From Altererythrobacter sp. KTW20L (GTDB lineage: Bacteria > Pseudomonadota > Alphaproteobacteria > Sphingomonadales > Sphingomonadaceae), in NCBI RefSeq assembly GCF_023501975.1, contig NZ_JAMFLH010000006.1, forward strand, positions 1 through 64,000: a DNA stretch of 64,000 bases, in the 5' to 3' direction. A program made the position numbers and the translations under genes. Of this stretch, positions 8,144 to 17,630 are shown in pieces. A model generated the notes under the pieces. The model saw nothing but the letters and a program-made list of their open reading frames with translations. It ran no database searches and had not been told where the DNA came from. How positions within the stretch are numbered: the first letter of the stretch is position 1; the number at the start of each line of letters is the position of its first letter.

Positions 8144-9262
8144 TCAGATTGAGAAAGTGGACTTGGGGATATGGGTGATCCGGCAGGCAAGGTCCGCCTC
8201 GCCCGATGCCACCACAAAGTAGTCGCCCGCATCGACCATGCCCGTGGTGAACACCACGTCGCGGACATACATCTGATCTTCCAGCGGGCGGGTCAGGTCC
8301 GGGGCAGCTTCGAGGAGAGGCTGATGCTCGGTATGGATCACCTTCGATGGATCGGTACGGTCGAGCAGTGACCAGTAGGTGCGATAGATGCCGACAACTT
8401 CCTTCGGTTCCACTCCGTGCCACAGGGTCAGCCAGCCATCATCGGTCAGGATGGGCGGTGTACCGCCACCCATCCGCGCCGTGGCAACCGTGTTGACATG
8501 GGCGCGGATGCCGGGCCTCGCGCAAGGCTTCCAGTGCAGCGCGTCGGGCGACGAGGCGAGATTGATCGAAGGCCCGGCGCGCCAGTCGGACCCGGGCGGG
8601 TAGGCAAAGTAGAGATCGCCCAGGGGCCGGGTCTGGGCCCAGTAATGCCCGTCGATCAGGCCTTCGAAGATCAGCATGTCCTTGTTCTGGTGGTCCAGCA
8701 CCATATCCACCAGGTGCCAGTCGAGACCATTGTAGGAGGCATAGAGGACAGTCGAATGGCGTTCGGGGCTGACTGAACAGGTGGTCATCAGCCAGCGGTC
8801 TTCCACCTTGCTGATCCGCGCATCCTCCACCCCGTACATCTGGAAATCGGCCTGGGGGGAAATAGCGCAATCGTAGTGCACCTCTACAACTTCGAGTCCG
8901 TCAGGCGACAGTTCCACCGGCAGCAGCCATGACAATGACGTGAGCGCCACGGCGCTCCATGCACCGCTGCGGACCAGGAACTTGCGCGGATCGGACATAT
9001 CGCACTGCTCGATCGGCCAAGCATCGACGACGTAGCCGCCATCGCTCCAGCGGATCGCGTGGACGTGGCCATCTGTAACCGGATACCGCAGCGCCTCGGC
9101 GATCCGCACCATCATCAACAGGTTGCCGTTGGGAAGGCGTGTGAGGCCGGGATTGAAGGCCCCCAGCACATAGGTTTCGGCAGCAAAGTGCCCGTCCAGC
9201 GGTGAGCGTGTCCGATCGACGTCGGCGGGGCCGAAAACCAGGTGGTCAACCGGACAAGGCAT
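8144..9262 (-). CDS. GH130 family glycosidase/phosphorylase-like protein
   Basis: A 372-residue second GH130-type propeller protein: FNPGLTRLPNGNLLMMVRIA, MYGVEDARISKVEDRWLMT, NKDMLIFEGLIDGHYWAQTR and WHGVEPKEVVGIYRTYWSLL are characteristic. The E-D in GVEDARI is the conserved catalytic area of the family. It diverges from the 2508-3812 copy and belongs to a different subgroup, so the two may act on different linkages. ATG 9262 was chosen because homology starts there and the promoter at 9317-9342 lies 55 nt upstream; a longer reading frame to 9445 would swallow it. It is the first gene of the GH130-SRPBCC-ADH run. Confidence 0.85.
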   Translation of the reverse strand: MPCPVDHLVFGPADVDRTRSPLDGHFAAETYVLGAFNPGLTRLPNGNLLMMVRIAEALRYPVTDGHVHAIRWSDGGYVVDAWPIEQCDMSDPRKFLVRSGAWSAVALTSLSWLLPVELSPDGLEVVEVHYDCAISPQADFQMYGVEDARISKVEDRWLMTTCSVSPERHSTVLYASYNGLDWHLVDMVLDHQNKDMLIFEGLIDGHYWAQTRPLGDLYFAYPPGSDWRAGPSINLASSPDALHWKPCARPGIRAHVNTVATARMGGGTPPILTDDGWLTLWHGVEPKEVVGIYRTYWSLLDRTDPSKVIHTEHQPLLEAAPDLTRPLEDQMYVRDVVFTTGMVDAGDYFVVASGEADLACRITHIPKSTFSI

Positions 9263-9316
9263 GGTGTGGCATGTTCCCGCACGAGTAAATGCCGCCAAGG
9301 CGGCGCATTTCAAATG

Positions 9317-9342
9317 AACGGCGAGTGTCGCAATCGGGTTCC
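9317..9342 (-). promoter_or_regulatory. EcfG-type stress promoter (exact consensus)
   Basis: Minus strand: GGAAC (9342-9338), 17 nt, CGTT (9320-9317). It lies 55 nt upstream of the GH130 start at 9262, in the correct orientation. The divergent sensor kinase at 9526 has no matching site on the plus strand. Confidence 0.75.
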
Positions 9343-9525
9343 TAACGCGCCGCCCATGAAGACCGCAGTGCCGGCGCAAGTGCTTCTGCGCGCTCGGAAA
9401 GTTGATCTGGGATATATTCCCGGCACAAATCTTGTCCTTTTGCATTCCATGTTATTGACTGGCGTCATCCCCGCCCGCAGGCGGAAGGTTGCTGTGGTTG
9501 CCGCATCGGACGGAAGAGGTGTGTA

Positions 9526-12138
9526 GTGGCTGATTCCCAAGCCAGTTTCGGGCCCGCGCCTTCATTCCTGCGCACTGCTGGAGAGATGGGCTGGCGCATT
9601 GCGGAGCATGACTGGACCCGCACTTCGCTGGGCCCCATATCCCAGTGGCCGGAAAGCCTGTGCGCGATCACCGCATTTCTGGTGAATTCTCCCGTCCCGC
9701 TGGTGATGCTGTGGGGCGAGGAAGGCACGATGATCTACAACGATGCCTACTCGGCATTCGCCGGACACCGCCATCCACGCATTTTCGGCCTGCCTGTGCT
9801 GGAGGCATGGCCCGAAGTAGCCGATTTCAACGCCAATGTGATGAAGGTCGGCCTGGCCGGCGGCACCCTGGCCTACAAGGACCACCTGCTGCAGTTGAAC
9901 CGCACCGGACAGCTTGAAGATGCCTGGCTCAATCTCGACTACTCCCCGGTGTTTGATGACCATGGCAATCCGGCCGGGGTCATGGCCATCGTGGTGGAGA
10001 CGACCGACACGGTGCGCGCCAACATGGCCTTGCGCGAAAGCGAGGCGCGGCTGCGCTTCCTTGACCGGCTGGGCCGGGCAACTGCTGCCAGCCGCGATGC
10101 CGATGCGATCATGGCGGCAACCACGCGGCTGACCGCGCAGCAACTGGGCGTAGCGATCTGCGCCTATGCCGACATGGACGAGGATGGTGACGGCTTCACC
10201 ATTCGCGGCGACTGGACCGACGAGCAATCGGCCTCGATCATCGGCCACTACAGCCTGGCCGAATTTGGCGAAACGGCGGTGCGCAAGCTCAACGCGGGCC
10301 TGCCGCTGGTGGTCAACGACAATCGCGCCGAACTGTCTCCCGCCGCAGCCGAAGCATTCCGCCGCATCGGGATCGGCTCCACCGTCTGCATGCCGCTGGT
10401 CAAGCAGGGGCGGCTTCTGGCCCTGATGGCGATCCATCACCGCAAGGCGCACCACTGGACCGAAACCGAGATTGCCACCATCCGCGAAGTGACCGAGCGC
10501 AGCTGGGCCCATATCGAGCGCGTCCGGACCGAGGCAGAATTGCGCGCTACCGCGATCAGGCTGCGTGACCTCAACGAGACGCTGGAAATGCGGGTCGAGG
10601 AACGCTCGGCCGCGCTGGAACGCACGCAAACGCTGTTCCGCCTGCTGGTGCAGGGTGTGACCGACTATGCGATCTATGTGATCGACGAACAGGGGCACAT
10701 CACCAGCTGGAACGCCGGCGCCGAACGGATCAAGGGCTATACGCCGGCCGAGGCGCTGGGTCGGCACTTCTCGCAATTCTATCTTGAGGAAGACCGCGCA
10801 GCGGGCGAACCGCAGCGCGCGCTCGATGCCGCCCGGCGCGAGGGGCGGCACGCCACCGAGGGATGGAGGTTGCGCAAGGACGGCTCGCGTTTCCATGCCA
10901 GCGTTGTGATCGACGCCATCAAGGACGAGGATGGCAACCTGCTCGGCTTTGCCAAGATCACCCGCGATATCACCGAGCGGGAGGAAGCTGCGCGCGAACT
11001 GGAACTGGCACGCGAGGCGCTGTTCCAGGCGCAGAAGATGGAAGCCATTGGCCAGTTGACTGGCGGTATAGCACACGATTTCAACAACCTGCTCACCGCC
11101 ATCCGCAGCGGACTGGAACTGCTCTCCAAGCGCGAAATGGCGAACAGCCAGTCGGCCGGTCTGATCGCCAACTGCCAGCGCGCGGTCAGCCGCGGTGCGG
11201 CGCTGATCCAGCGGATGCTGGCCTTTGCCCGGCGGCAGGAACTGGCCACCGAAGTCATCCCTGTCGCCTCGCTGGTTACCGACATGATGGAATTGCTCAG
11301 GAGCTCACTGGGGCCGGGCGTCAGGATAGAGATGCGGCTGCCCGATAACCTGCCGCCCGCTCTGGGAGACAAGAACCAGCTCGAAATGGCGTTGCTCAAC
11401 CTGGCCGTGAACGCCCGCGATGCCATGCCAGATGGCGGACTTATCGTGATCGAGGCAACGGATGAGACTGTCCCGGCAAATGACGACTGCGGCCTGGCAC
11501 CCGGCCATTATGTTTGCCTGTCGGTTACTGATTCTGGCAAGGGCATGGACGCAGAAACCCTGGCCCGCGCCACCGATCCGTTCTTCACCACCAAGGGCGT
11601 AGGGAAGGGCACTGGCCTGGGCCTGTCGATGGTCCACGGCCTCGCCCAGCAGGTCGGCGGGCGGCTGAGCCTCAAGAGCACACCGGGCGAGGGCACGCGG
11701 GCCGAGATATGGCTGCCGGTAGCCACGGCTGGACCAGTCGAGGCCGCCGACATTCCTGCCTCGCCCCATGCGACTGCCGTTGTCGGCGGTCGCCGCATCC
11801 TGGTGGTGGACGACGACGTGATCATCCTGATGAACACTGTCGCCATGTTGGAGGACCTTGGTCACGTGGCATTGGAGGCTGGTTCGGGCGAGGATGCACT
11901 CCGGCTGCTGGAGCAGGGGGAGCGGTTCGACCTGCTGATCACCGACGAGGCCATGCCCGGCATGAAAGGCAGCGAACTGGTGGCTGCAGCACGCGGGATC
12001 GACCCGCAGTTGCCGGTGATCGTCGCCACCGGCTATGGCGAAACACCTGGCGCACTGGGTGGCACTGTGCAGCGGCTGGGCAAGCCGTTCGGGCAGGACG
12101 AACTGCGCCGCGCAGTTGATGGGGCGGGCGTGCGCTAG
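9526..12138 (+). CDS. Hybrid sensor histidine kinase (PAS-GAF-PAS-HisKA-HATPase-REC)
   Basis: An 870-residue soluble hybrid kinase. Domains in order: PAS (about 50-165), GAF (about 175-330), a short coiled coil (about 335-370), a second PAS (about 370-490; IYVIDEQGHITSWNAGAERI), HisKA with the H-box GGIAHDFNNLL (His517), HATPase (DAMPDGG, GKGTGLGLSMVHG) and a receiver domain (ILVVDDDVII; phospho-acceptor Asp807 in LITDEAMPG; Lys in GKPFG). No transmembrane segment is seen, so it senses a cytoplasmic signal. The GTG start at 9526 has GAAGAGG upstream. It is divergent from the GH130 operon. Its partner and output are unknown; the N-terminal PAS is of the type found in LOV-like/PAS_4 hybrid kinases, but the photoactive cysteine motif is absent. 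Confidence 0.9.
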   Translation: MADSQASFGPAPSFLRTAGEMGWRIAEHDWTRTSLGPISQWPESLCAITAFLVNSPVPLVMLWGEEGTMIYNDAYSAFAGHRHPRIFGLPVLEAWPEVADFNANVMKVGLAGGTLAYKDHLLQLNRTGQLEDAWLNLDYSPVFDDHGNPAGVMAIVVETTDTVRANMALRESEARLRFLDRLGRATAASRDADAIMAATTRLTAQQLGVAICAYADMDEDGDGFTIRGDWTDEQSASIIGHYSLAEFGETAVRKLNAGLPLVVNDNRAELSPAAAEAFRRIGIGSTVCMPLVKQGRLLALMAIHHRKAHHWTETEIATIREVTERSWAHIERVRTEAELRATAIRLRDLNETLEMRVEERSAALERTQTLFRLLVQGVTDYAIYVIDEQGHITSWNAGAERIKGYTPAEALGRHFSQFYLEEDRAAGEPQRALDAARREGRHATEGWRLRKDGSRFHASVVIDAIKDEDGNLLGFAKITRDITEREEAARELELAREALFQAQKMEAIGQLTGGIAHDFNNLLTAIRSGLELLSKREMANSQSAGLIANCQRAVSRGAALIQRMLAFARRQELATEVIPVASLVTDMMELLRSSLGPGVRIEMRLPDNLPPALGDKNQLEMALLNLAVNARDAMPDGGLIVIEATDETVPANDDCGLAPGHYVCLSVTDSGKGMDAETLARATDPFFTTKGVGKGTGLGLSMVHGLAQQVGGRLSLKSTPGEGTRAEIWLPVATAGPVEAADIPASPHATAVVGGRRILVVDDDVIILMNTVAMLEDLGHVALEAGSGEDALRLLEQGERFDLLITDEAMPGMKGSELVAAARGIDPQLPVIVATGYGETPGALGGTVQRLGKPFGQDELRRAVDGAGVR

Positions 12139-12156
12139 AGCCGCGATTCCGTGCGT

Positions 12157-12181
12157 GGAACCGTCGCGCCGTTCAATCGTC
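12157..12181 (+). promoter_or_regulatory. Possible EcfG-type promoter (imperfect -10)
   Basis: GGAAC (12157-12161), 16 nt, then CGTC (12178-12181) instead of CGTT, 38 nt upstream of the topoisomerase IB start. Position and orientation are right, but the last base departs from consensus, so this is only a candidate. Confidence 0.4.
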
Positions 12182-12219
12182 ATGTCCCTGATTTTCATAA
12201 ACGATTGCGAGAGGATTGC

Positions 12220-13227
12220 ATGCCGCCGGGGCTGGTTCAGGTGGATGACGACGTGCCCGGCATTACCCGCCGTCGTGTGGGCCGGGGCTGGGCCTACTAT
12301 CGTGCCGATGGCGAACGGATAACCGACCGGGACGAGATCGACCGCCTCAACGCTGTTGCCCTGCCGCCCGCCTATGTCGAGGCGTGGTTTTGCCCTAGCC
12401 CCGATGGTCACATCCTCGCCCGCGGGCTCGATGCGCGGGGTCGGCGGCAGTATCGCTATCATCCCGATTTCCGTGCCGAGAGCGAGGCGCGCAAGTTCGC
12501 CCTGTGCGGCAGCTTTGGCGCTGCCTTGCCCAAGCTGCGGCGGCAGGTGGTCGAGGACTTGGCCAAACGCGGGCTTGCGCACGACACGGTGACCGCCGCC
12601 GCCGTCCGCCTCCTCGATCGCGCGGCCATTCGCGTGGGGAATGAATGCTATGCAAAGGCCAACCGCTCCTACGGCGCGACCACCCTGCGCCAGCGCCACG
12701 CCGAGGTTTCGGGCAAGGCGCTGCGCATCGCCTTCAAGGCCAAGTCGGGCAAGGACAAGGAGGTCGAAGTGACCGATGCCTCGCTTGCCCGGCTGGTCCG
12801 GCGGCTGGGCGACCTGCCGGGCCAGCACCTGTTCCAGTACATCGACGGTGACCAGCGCTGCCCCGTCACCTCCAGCGATGTGAACCGCTATATCCAGGCC
12901 GCCATGGGCGAGGAGTTTACCGCCAAGCATTTCCGCACATGGGCAGGCAGCGTCAAGGCGTTCGAACTGCTCGCCAGCGCCAAGGCGGACCTGCGGCTCA
13001 ATGCCATGGCGGAGGAGGTAGCGGAGTTTCTGGGCAATACCCCGACCATCGCCAAGGCGAGCTATATCCACCCTGCCGTGCTCGGCCTGGCGCGCGGCGC
13101 GCAGGACGGCTCGCAGGCCGAATGGCGCGCCGGGCTGAAGCTGCCGCGCCGCACGAAGTATCTCGACCGCCATGAGCGCGGCCTGATCGCCTTCCTAGCA
13201 GCAGAGGAACGCAAGCCCGCTTCATGA
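12220..13227 (+). CDS. Type IB DNA topoisomerase (poxvirus-like)
   Basis: A 335-residue tyrosine topoisomerase of the bacterial/poxvirus IB family, which relaxes supercoils through a 3'-phosphotyrosyl intermediate. The N-terminal domain has GITRRRVGRGWAYYRADGER; the catalytic core has RLLDRAAIRVGNECYAKANR (catalytic Arg region), KHFRTWAGSVKAFELL (Arg/His) and the nucleophile Tyr282 in KASYIHP. ATG 12220 follows GAGAGGA. It is 28 nt upstream of ku and runs into ligD, so topoisomerase, Ku and LigD probably form one stress-repair unit. This family is frequent in sphingomonads and deinococci. Confidence 0.9.
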   Translation: MPPGLVQVDDDVPGITRRRVGRGWAYYRADGERITDRDEIDRLNAVALPPAYVEAWFCPSPDGHILARGLDARGRRQYRYHPDFRAESEARKFALCGSFGAALPKLRRQVVEDLAKRGLAHDTVTAAAVRLLDRAAIRVGNECYAKANRSYGATTLRQRHAEVSGKALRIAFKAKSGKDKEVEVTDASLARLVRRLGDLPGQHLFQYIDGDQRCPVTSSDVNRYIQAAMGEEFTAKHFRTWAGSVKAFELLASAKADLRLNAMAEEVAEFLGNTPTIAKASYIHPAVLGLARGAQDGSQAEWRAGLKLPRRTKYLDRHERGLIAFLAAEERKPAS

Positions 13228-13255
13228 ATTTTTCTCCTGAACAGGAGGATCGATC

Positions 13256-14119
13256 ATGGCCGCACGCGCATATTGGAAAGGGCAGATCCGGCTGGCGCTG
13301 GTTTCGATCCCGGTGGAAATCTATCCCGCCACCAAGAGCGGCAATGCCATCAGCTTCCGCCAGATTCATGAACCCAGCGGCAAGCCGATCAAGTACGAGA
13401 AGGTGGTGCCCGGCATCGGCCCCATCGACCGGGAAGATATCGTCAAGGGCTACGAGCTTTCGAAGGGCAATTTCGTCCTGCTTGACCAGGAGGAAATCGA
13501 GGCGGTCAAGCTGGAGAGCAAGCACACGCTGGAGCTAGTCCAGTTCGTTGACGCAGGCGACATCGACATCCTCTATTACGAGAAGCCCTATTACGTAGTC
13601 CCGGCCGACGACTTGGCCGAAGAAGCCTATATCGTGTTGCGGGAAGCCCTGCGCAAATCGAAGAAAGTGGGGCTGGGGCAGCTTTCGCTGCGCGGGCAGG
13701 AACAGCTTGTCGGGCTGCGCCCTTGCGGCAAGGGGCTGGTGCTGGAACAGTTGCGCTACGCCGACGAGGTGAACAAGGCAGCCGGATATTTCAGCGATAT
13801 CGGCAGCGACAAGCCCGATGCCGAACTGCTCGATCTGGCTGAAACACTGATCGAGAAGAAGGCGGGCAAGTTCGATGCATCGGACTATCACAACAACTAC
13901 GTCGATGCGCTGAAGCGGGTTATCGACAAGAAGGCCAAGGCCAAGGGCAAGCGCGTGCTGGAGGATGTCGAAGAGCCGGGTGAAGCGAGCGGCAAGTCCA
14001 ATGTGATCGATCTGATGGCAGCGCTGAAAGCTTCGGTCGATGGGAAGAAGCCGGCGGCCAAAAAGGCCCCGGCGAAAAAGCCCGCCGCCAAGAAGGCGCC
14101 GGCCAAAAAGCGCGCCTGA
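13256..14119 (+). CDS. ku: Non-homologous end-joining protein Ku
   Basis: A 287-residue bacterial Ku homodimer subunit that binds DNA ends and recruits LigD. The start is typical (ARAYWKGQIRLALVSIPVEI) and the core beta-barrel includes FRQIHEPSGKPIKYEKVVPG. The C-terminal tail (about 262-287) is lysine/alanine/proline rich with repeated PAKK/PAAKK units, typical of Ku tails that modulate DNA binding. A strong AGGAGG ribosome site precedes ATG 13256. The stop is 1 nt before the ligD start, indicating coupled translation. Confidence 0.95.
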   Translation: MAARAYWKGQIRLALVSIPVEIYPATKSGNAISFRQIHEPSGKPIKYEKVVPGIGPIDREDIVKGYELSKGNFVLLDQEEIEAVKLESKHTLELVQFVDAGDIDILYYEKPYYVVPADDLAEEAYIVLREALRKSKKVGLGQLSLRGQEQLVGLRPCGKGLVLEQLRYADEVNKAAGYFSDIGSDKPDAELLDLAETLIEKKAGKFDASDYHNNYVDALKRVIDKKAKAKGKRVLEDVEEPGEASGKSNVIDLMAALKASVDGKKPAAKKAPAKKPAAKKAPAKKRA

Positions 14120-14120
14120 C

Positions 14121-16631
14121 ATGGCGAAGAAAGCCGATCCCCTTGCCCAGTACAACGCCAAGCGCGATTTCACCGCTACGGCGGAACCGGCGGGTAAGGA
14201 GGAGCAGGGCAAGGGCGACCGGTTCATCGTCCAGAAGCACGACGCCACGCGGCTGCACTGGGATTTCCGAATTGAGGTAGACGGCGTGCTGAAAAGCTGG
14301 GCGGTCACCAAGGGACCGAGCGCGGACCCGGCGGACAAGCGGCTGGCGGTGCGGACCGAAGACCACCCGATGGCCTATGCCGAATTCGAGGGCGCAATCC
14401 CCAAGGGCGAGTATGGCGGCGGCACGGTGATGCTGTGGGATCGCGGCACATGGGCTCCGATCCCGGGCAAAAGCGCAAAAGACATCGACGAGGGCCACCT
14501 GCACTTCACCCTGCAGGGCGAGCGGATGAATGGCGAGTGGCTGCTTGTACGAATGAAGCCGCGCGGCAACGAGAAGCGCGAGAACTGGCTGCTGCGCAAG
14601 ATCGATGACGAGCACGCCGGTGGGAGTGACGATCTGATTGGCCGCCACCTGCCCAGTGTCCTGACCGGCCGCTCGATGGCCGAGATTGCGGCCGACCAGG
14701 GCGGCGACCAGTCGCTCAAGGGCGTTAAAGGCGCAGCGTTCGACGGAAAGATGCAGGCTGCGGCAGAGCACAACAGCAAGGTCGCGAAGAAGCGCAAGAC
14801 CGGGGGCAAGCCGCCAGAATTTCGCCCGCTGCAGTTCGCCACGCTGGTTGATGCGGTGCCCACGGGCAACGAATGGCTGCACGAGATCAAATACGATGGC
14901 TACCGCGCGCTGATATCGGTGGCTGGTGGCAAGGTGCGGGTGTTTACCCGCAGCGGCCTCGACTGGACCAGCAAGTTCGCGCCGCTTGCTGCCGAGATTG
15001 CTGCGCTCGACCTGCCAAGTGCCCTGATCGACGGCGAGATCGTTGCGACAGACAAGCACGGCAATCCCGATTTCTCCTCGCTCCAGGCGGTATTGAAACG
15101 GGGCCACGGCGAGCAGGGAAGTACGAGGCTGCAATTCTTCGCCTTCGATCTGCTGGAACAAGATGGAGAAAAGCTCGACAAGCTGGGCAACCTTGAACGC
15201 AAGGAGCGGCTGGAAGCCTTGCTCAAGGATGCGGCGGGAGCCGTGGCCGTGTCGGACCATGTGATCGGCGCGGGCGAGAAACTCTACCGGGCTATGTGCG
15301 ATGCCGGGCAGGAAGGGATCATCTCCAAGCGGGCCGATGCGGCCTATCTCGGCAAGCGGACGCAGAACTGGGTGAAAGTCAAATGCACCCGGCGGCAGGA
15401 ATTCGTCATTGTCGGCTGGAAGGAAAGCTCGGCCAAGGCGCGGCCGTTCGCCTCGCTGTTGCTTGCCCAGTTCGAGGATGGCGAACTCGCCTATAAAGGC
15501 AATGTCGGCACCGGCTTCGATGATGATACGCTGGCCATGCTGGCAAAGAAGTTCGCCCGACTGGAACGCAAGACCGCGCCGGTCGAAGTGCACAAGGTGG
15601 CGGCGCGCAAGGTCCACTGGCTGACGCCGGAACTGGTGGCGGAGATCGGCTTTGCGGAATTCACTGCCGGCGGTTCGGTCCGCCACGCCAGCTTCATCGG
15701 CTTGCGGGGCGACAAGCCAGCCAGCGAGGTGACGCCCGAAGTGCGCAAGGCCGCTCCGAAACCCGCGCAATCGGCGGTCAGGATCAGCAGCCGCGAGCGG
15801 GTGATTTTTCCCGAAGCCAAGGCGACCAAGGGCGACCTGGCCGACTACTACGTTGCAGTGGCCCCGATCCTGCTGCCGCATCTCGCCCGCCGCCCGCTCA
15901 GCCTGGTGCGTTGTCCGCAGGGGCGGGCGAAGAAGTGCTTTTTCCAGAAGCACGATTCCGGATCGTTCGGCGAAGAGGTCCATCATGTTCCGATCACCGA
16001 GAAGGACGGCGGCACCGAGGATTATCTTTACGTGGACAGTGCCGATGGCGTGCTGGCCTGCGTCCAGATGGGGACTATCGAATTGCACGGCTGGGGCTGC
16101 CACGTGGACGATGTGGAACGCCCGGATCGCATGGTGTTCGACCTCGACCCTGACGAAGGTCTGGACTTCGGCGATGTGAAGAAGGCGGCGGCAGACCTGA
16201 AGGAGCACCTGGCCGACATTGGCCTTGTCAGCTTTGCCATGCTGTCGGGCGGCAAGGGGGTCCACGTGGTCGTGCCGCTTGATGCCGGCCACTCGTGGGA
16301 TGCGCACAAGGATTTCTCCAAGCGCTTTGCCGAAGCCCTCAGCCTGGCCGAACCGGACCGCTTCGTTGCCACCATGAGCAAGGCCAAGCGCAAGGGGAAG
16401 ATTTTCATCGACTACCTGCGCAACCAGCGCGGCAGCACGGCGATCCTGCCTTATGCCGCTCGCGCGCGGGAGAATGCGCCGGTGGCCGTGCCGATCGGCT
16501 GGGACGCCTTGGCCGATGTCGAAAGCGCCCACCGCTGGACCATTCGCGACGCAACGGAACTGCTGGATCGTGCGGCAAGCGCGGAACTGAAAGGCTGGGG
16601 CTTTGCCAGCCAGACCTTGCCCGAACTGTAG
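14121..16631 (+). CDS. ligD: ATP-dependent DNA ligase LigD (PE-ligase-polymerase)
   Basis: An 836-residue multidomain NHEJ ligase. Order: 3'-phosphoesterase (about 10-170; KHDATRLHWDFRIEVDGVLK, KGEYGGGTVMLWDRGTW), ATP-dependent ligase (about 230-520; nucleotidyl Lys257 in EIKYDGYRALI), and an archaeo-eukaryotic-primase-type polymerase (about 550-830; the metal motif is in VFDLDPDEGLDFGDV). This PE-LIG-POL order is the Pseudomonas/alphaproteobacterial type. ATG 14121 was chosen because homology (QYNAKRDFTAT) starts there; the frame extends upstream over the ku tail. It follows ku by 1 nt. Confidence 0.95.
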   Translation: MAKKADPLAQYNAKRDFTATAEPAGKEEQGKGDRFIVQKHDATRLHWDFRIEVDGVLKSWAVTKGPSADPADKRLAVRTEDHPMAYAEFEGAIPKGEYGGGTVMLWDRGTWAPIPGKSAKDIDEGHLHFTLQGERMNGEWLLVRMKPRGNEKRENWLLRKIDDEHAGGSDDLIGRHLPSVLTGRSMAEIAADQGGDQSLKGVKGAAFDGKMQAAAEHNSKVAKKRKTGGKPPEFRPLQFATLVDAVPTGNEWLHEIKYDGYRALISVAGGKVRVFTRSGLDWTSKFAPLAAEIAALDLPSALIDGEIVATDKHGNPDFSSLQAVLKRGHGEQGSTRLQFFAFDLLEQDGEKLDKLGNLERKERLEALLKDAAGAVAVSDHVIGAGEKLYRAMCDAGQEGIISKRADAAYLGKRTQNWVKVKCTRRQEFVIVGWKESSAKARPFASLLLAQFEDGELAYKGNVGTGFDDDTLAMLAKKFARLERKTAPVEVHKVAARKVHWLTPELVAEIGFAEFTAGGSVRHASFIGLRGDKPASEVTPEVRKAAPKPAQSAVRISSRERVIFPEAKATKGDLADYYVAVAPILLPHLARRPLSLVRCPQGRAKKCFFQKHDSGSFGEEVHHVPITEKDGGTEDYLYVDSADGVLACVQMGTIELHGWGCHVDDVERPDRMVFDLDPDEGLDFGDVKKAAADLKEHLADIGLVSFAMLSGGKGVHVVVPLDAGHSWDAHKDFSKRFAEALSLAEPDRFVATMSKAKRKGKIFIDYLRNQRGSTAILPYAARARENAPVAVPIGWDALADVESAHRWTIRDATELLDRAASAELKGWGFASQTLPEL

Positions 16632-16699
16632 GCCGTGGCAAGCTTGCCTCTATAACCTGAGGCCCCTAGGCCAAGGTCGAAGCAACAGGAGCATTGGCC

Positions 16700-17629
16700 T
16701 TGGACGAACCCACCCCCGGACCCCACGGACAGATTGAAGAGGGCGACCACGACCTCGTCACGCGCAAGTTCTATCCTGCGCAGGCCGAGGCCGGCTTTGC
16801 CGAGCGCGCGCCCGGCGACACGCCGCAGACCCGCCACCCGACCTATCGGCTGGCCTTTCGCGATACCGATTTCCTGCTGCGCGAGGAACTGCGCCCGGTG
16901 CGGTTCCAGCTCGAACTGCTGAAGCCCGAGATGGTACTGGAGGAAGCGCGCGTCGGCTCCACCCTTGTGATGTACGGTTCCGCCCGCATTCCCTCGCCCG
17001 AGATGGCCGAGACGATGCAGGCCGGTCTCGGCTACCTGTCCGACCGCGAGCGGACGGTGCAGGAAAACCTCATCGCCAAGGCGCAATACTACGCCGAAGC
17101 CTACAAACTGGCGCGGATGGTGAGTGAGCGAGCGATCGTCGAGGAAGGCCTGCGCCAGTTCGTGGTCTGCTCGGGTGGCGGGCCGTCGATCATGGAAGCG
17201 GCCAACAAGGGCGCGAGCGACGCGGGGGCGGAGAGCATCGGCCTCAACATCGTGCTGCCGCACGAACAGGCGCCCAACCAGTATGTGACGCCCTACCTCA
17301 GCCTGAACTTCCACTACTTCGCGCTCAGGAAAATGCACTTCCTGATCCGCGCGCGGGCCGTGGCGGTGTTTCCAGGCGGGTTCGGCACTTGCGACGAGTT
17401 GTTCGAGCTTCTCACCCTGATCCAAACCGGCAAGATGAAGCGCATCCCGATCATGCTGTTCGGGAAAAAGTTCTGGAACCGCATCGTCGATTTCCAGGGA
17501 CTGGTGGAAGAAGGCACGATCAGTGCCGCCGACCTTGACCTTATCCACTGGTGCGAGACGGCCGACGAGGCCTGGGCCTGCATCTGCGAGTTTTACAAGC
17601 TGAGCAACCCGATCCGCGGTTGCGATTGA
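16700..17629 (+). CDS. LOG-family protein (nucleotide monophosphate nucleosidase-like)
   Basis: A 309-residue LOG/TIGR00730-type protein. The family hydrolyses nucleoside 5'-monophosphates to base and ribose 5-phosphate. The conserved motif PGGFGTCDELFELLTLIQTG and the upstream GGGPSIMEAANKGA are intact. The N-terminal extension of about 100 residues is longer than in minimal LOG proteins and matches the longer bacterial subgroup. The start is uncertain: AGGAG at 16687-16691 is 8 nt from TTG 16700 and only 2 nt from TTG 16694. It follows ligD after 68 nt and may be read with it. Confidence 0.85.
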   Translation: MDEPTPGPHGQIEEGDHDLVTRKFYPAQAEAGFAERAPGDTPQTRHPTYRLAFRDTDFLLREELRPVRFQLELLKPEMVLEEARVGSTLVMYGSARIPSPEMAETMQAGLGYLSDRERTVQENLIAKAQYYAEAYKLARMVSERAIVEEGLRQFVVCSGGGPSIMEAANKGASDAGAESIGLNIVLPHEQAPNQYVTPYLSLNFHYFALRKMHFLIRARAVAVFPGGFGTCDELFELLTLIQTGKMKRIPIMLFGKKFWNRIVDFQGLVEEGTISAADLDLIHWCETADEAWACICEFYKLSNPIRGCD

Positions 17630-17630
17630 T

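Noticed and set aside
13920-16532. Open frame of 870 codons on the minus strand opposite ligD, and similar long frames opposite katE (42896-45397, plus), the hybrid kinase (11305-13173, minus), glmM (18780-20477, plus) and the molybdenum hydroxylase (25275-26870, plus)
   Set aside because: They are antisense frames that stay open because of high GC codon bias; the opposite strands carry well conserved genes with ribosome sites.
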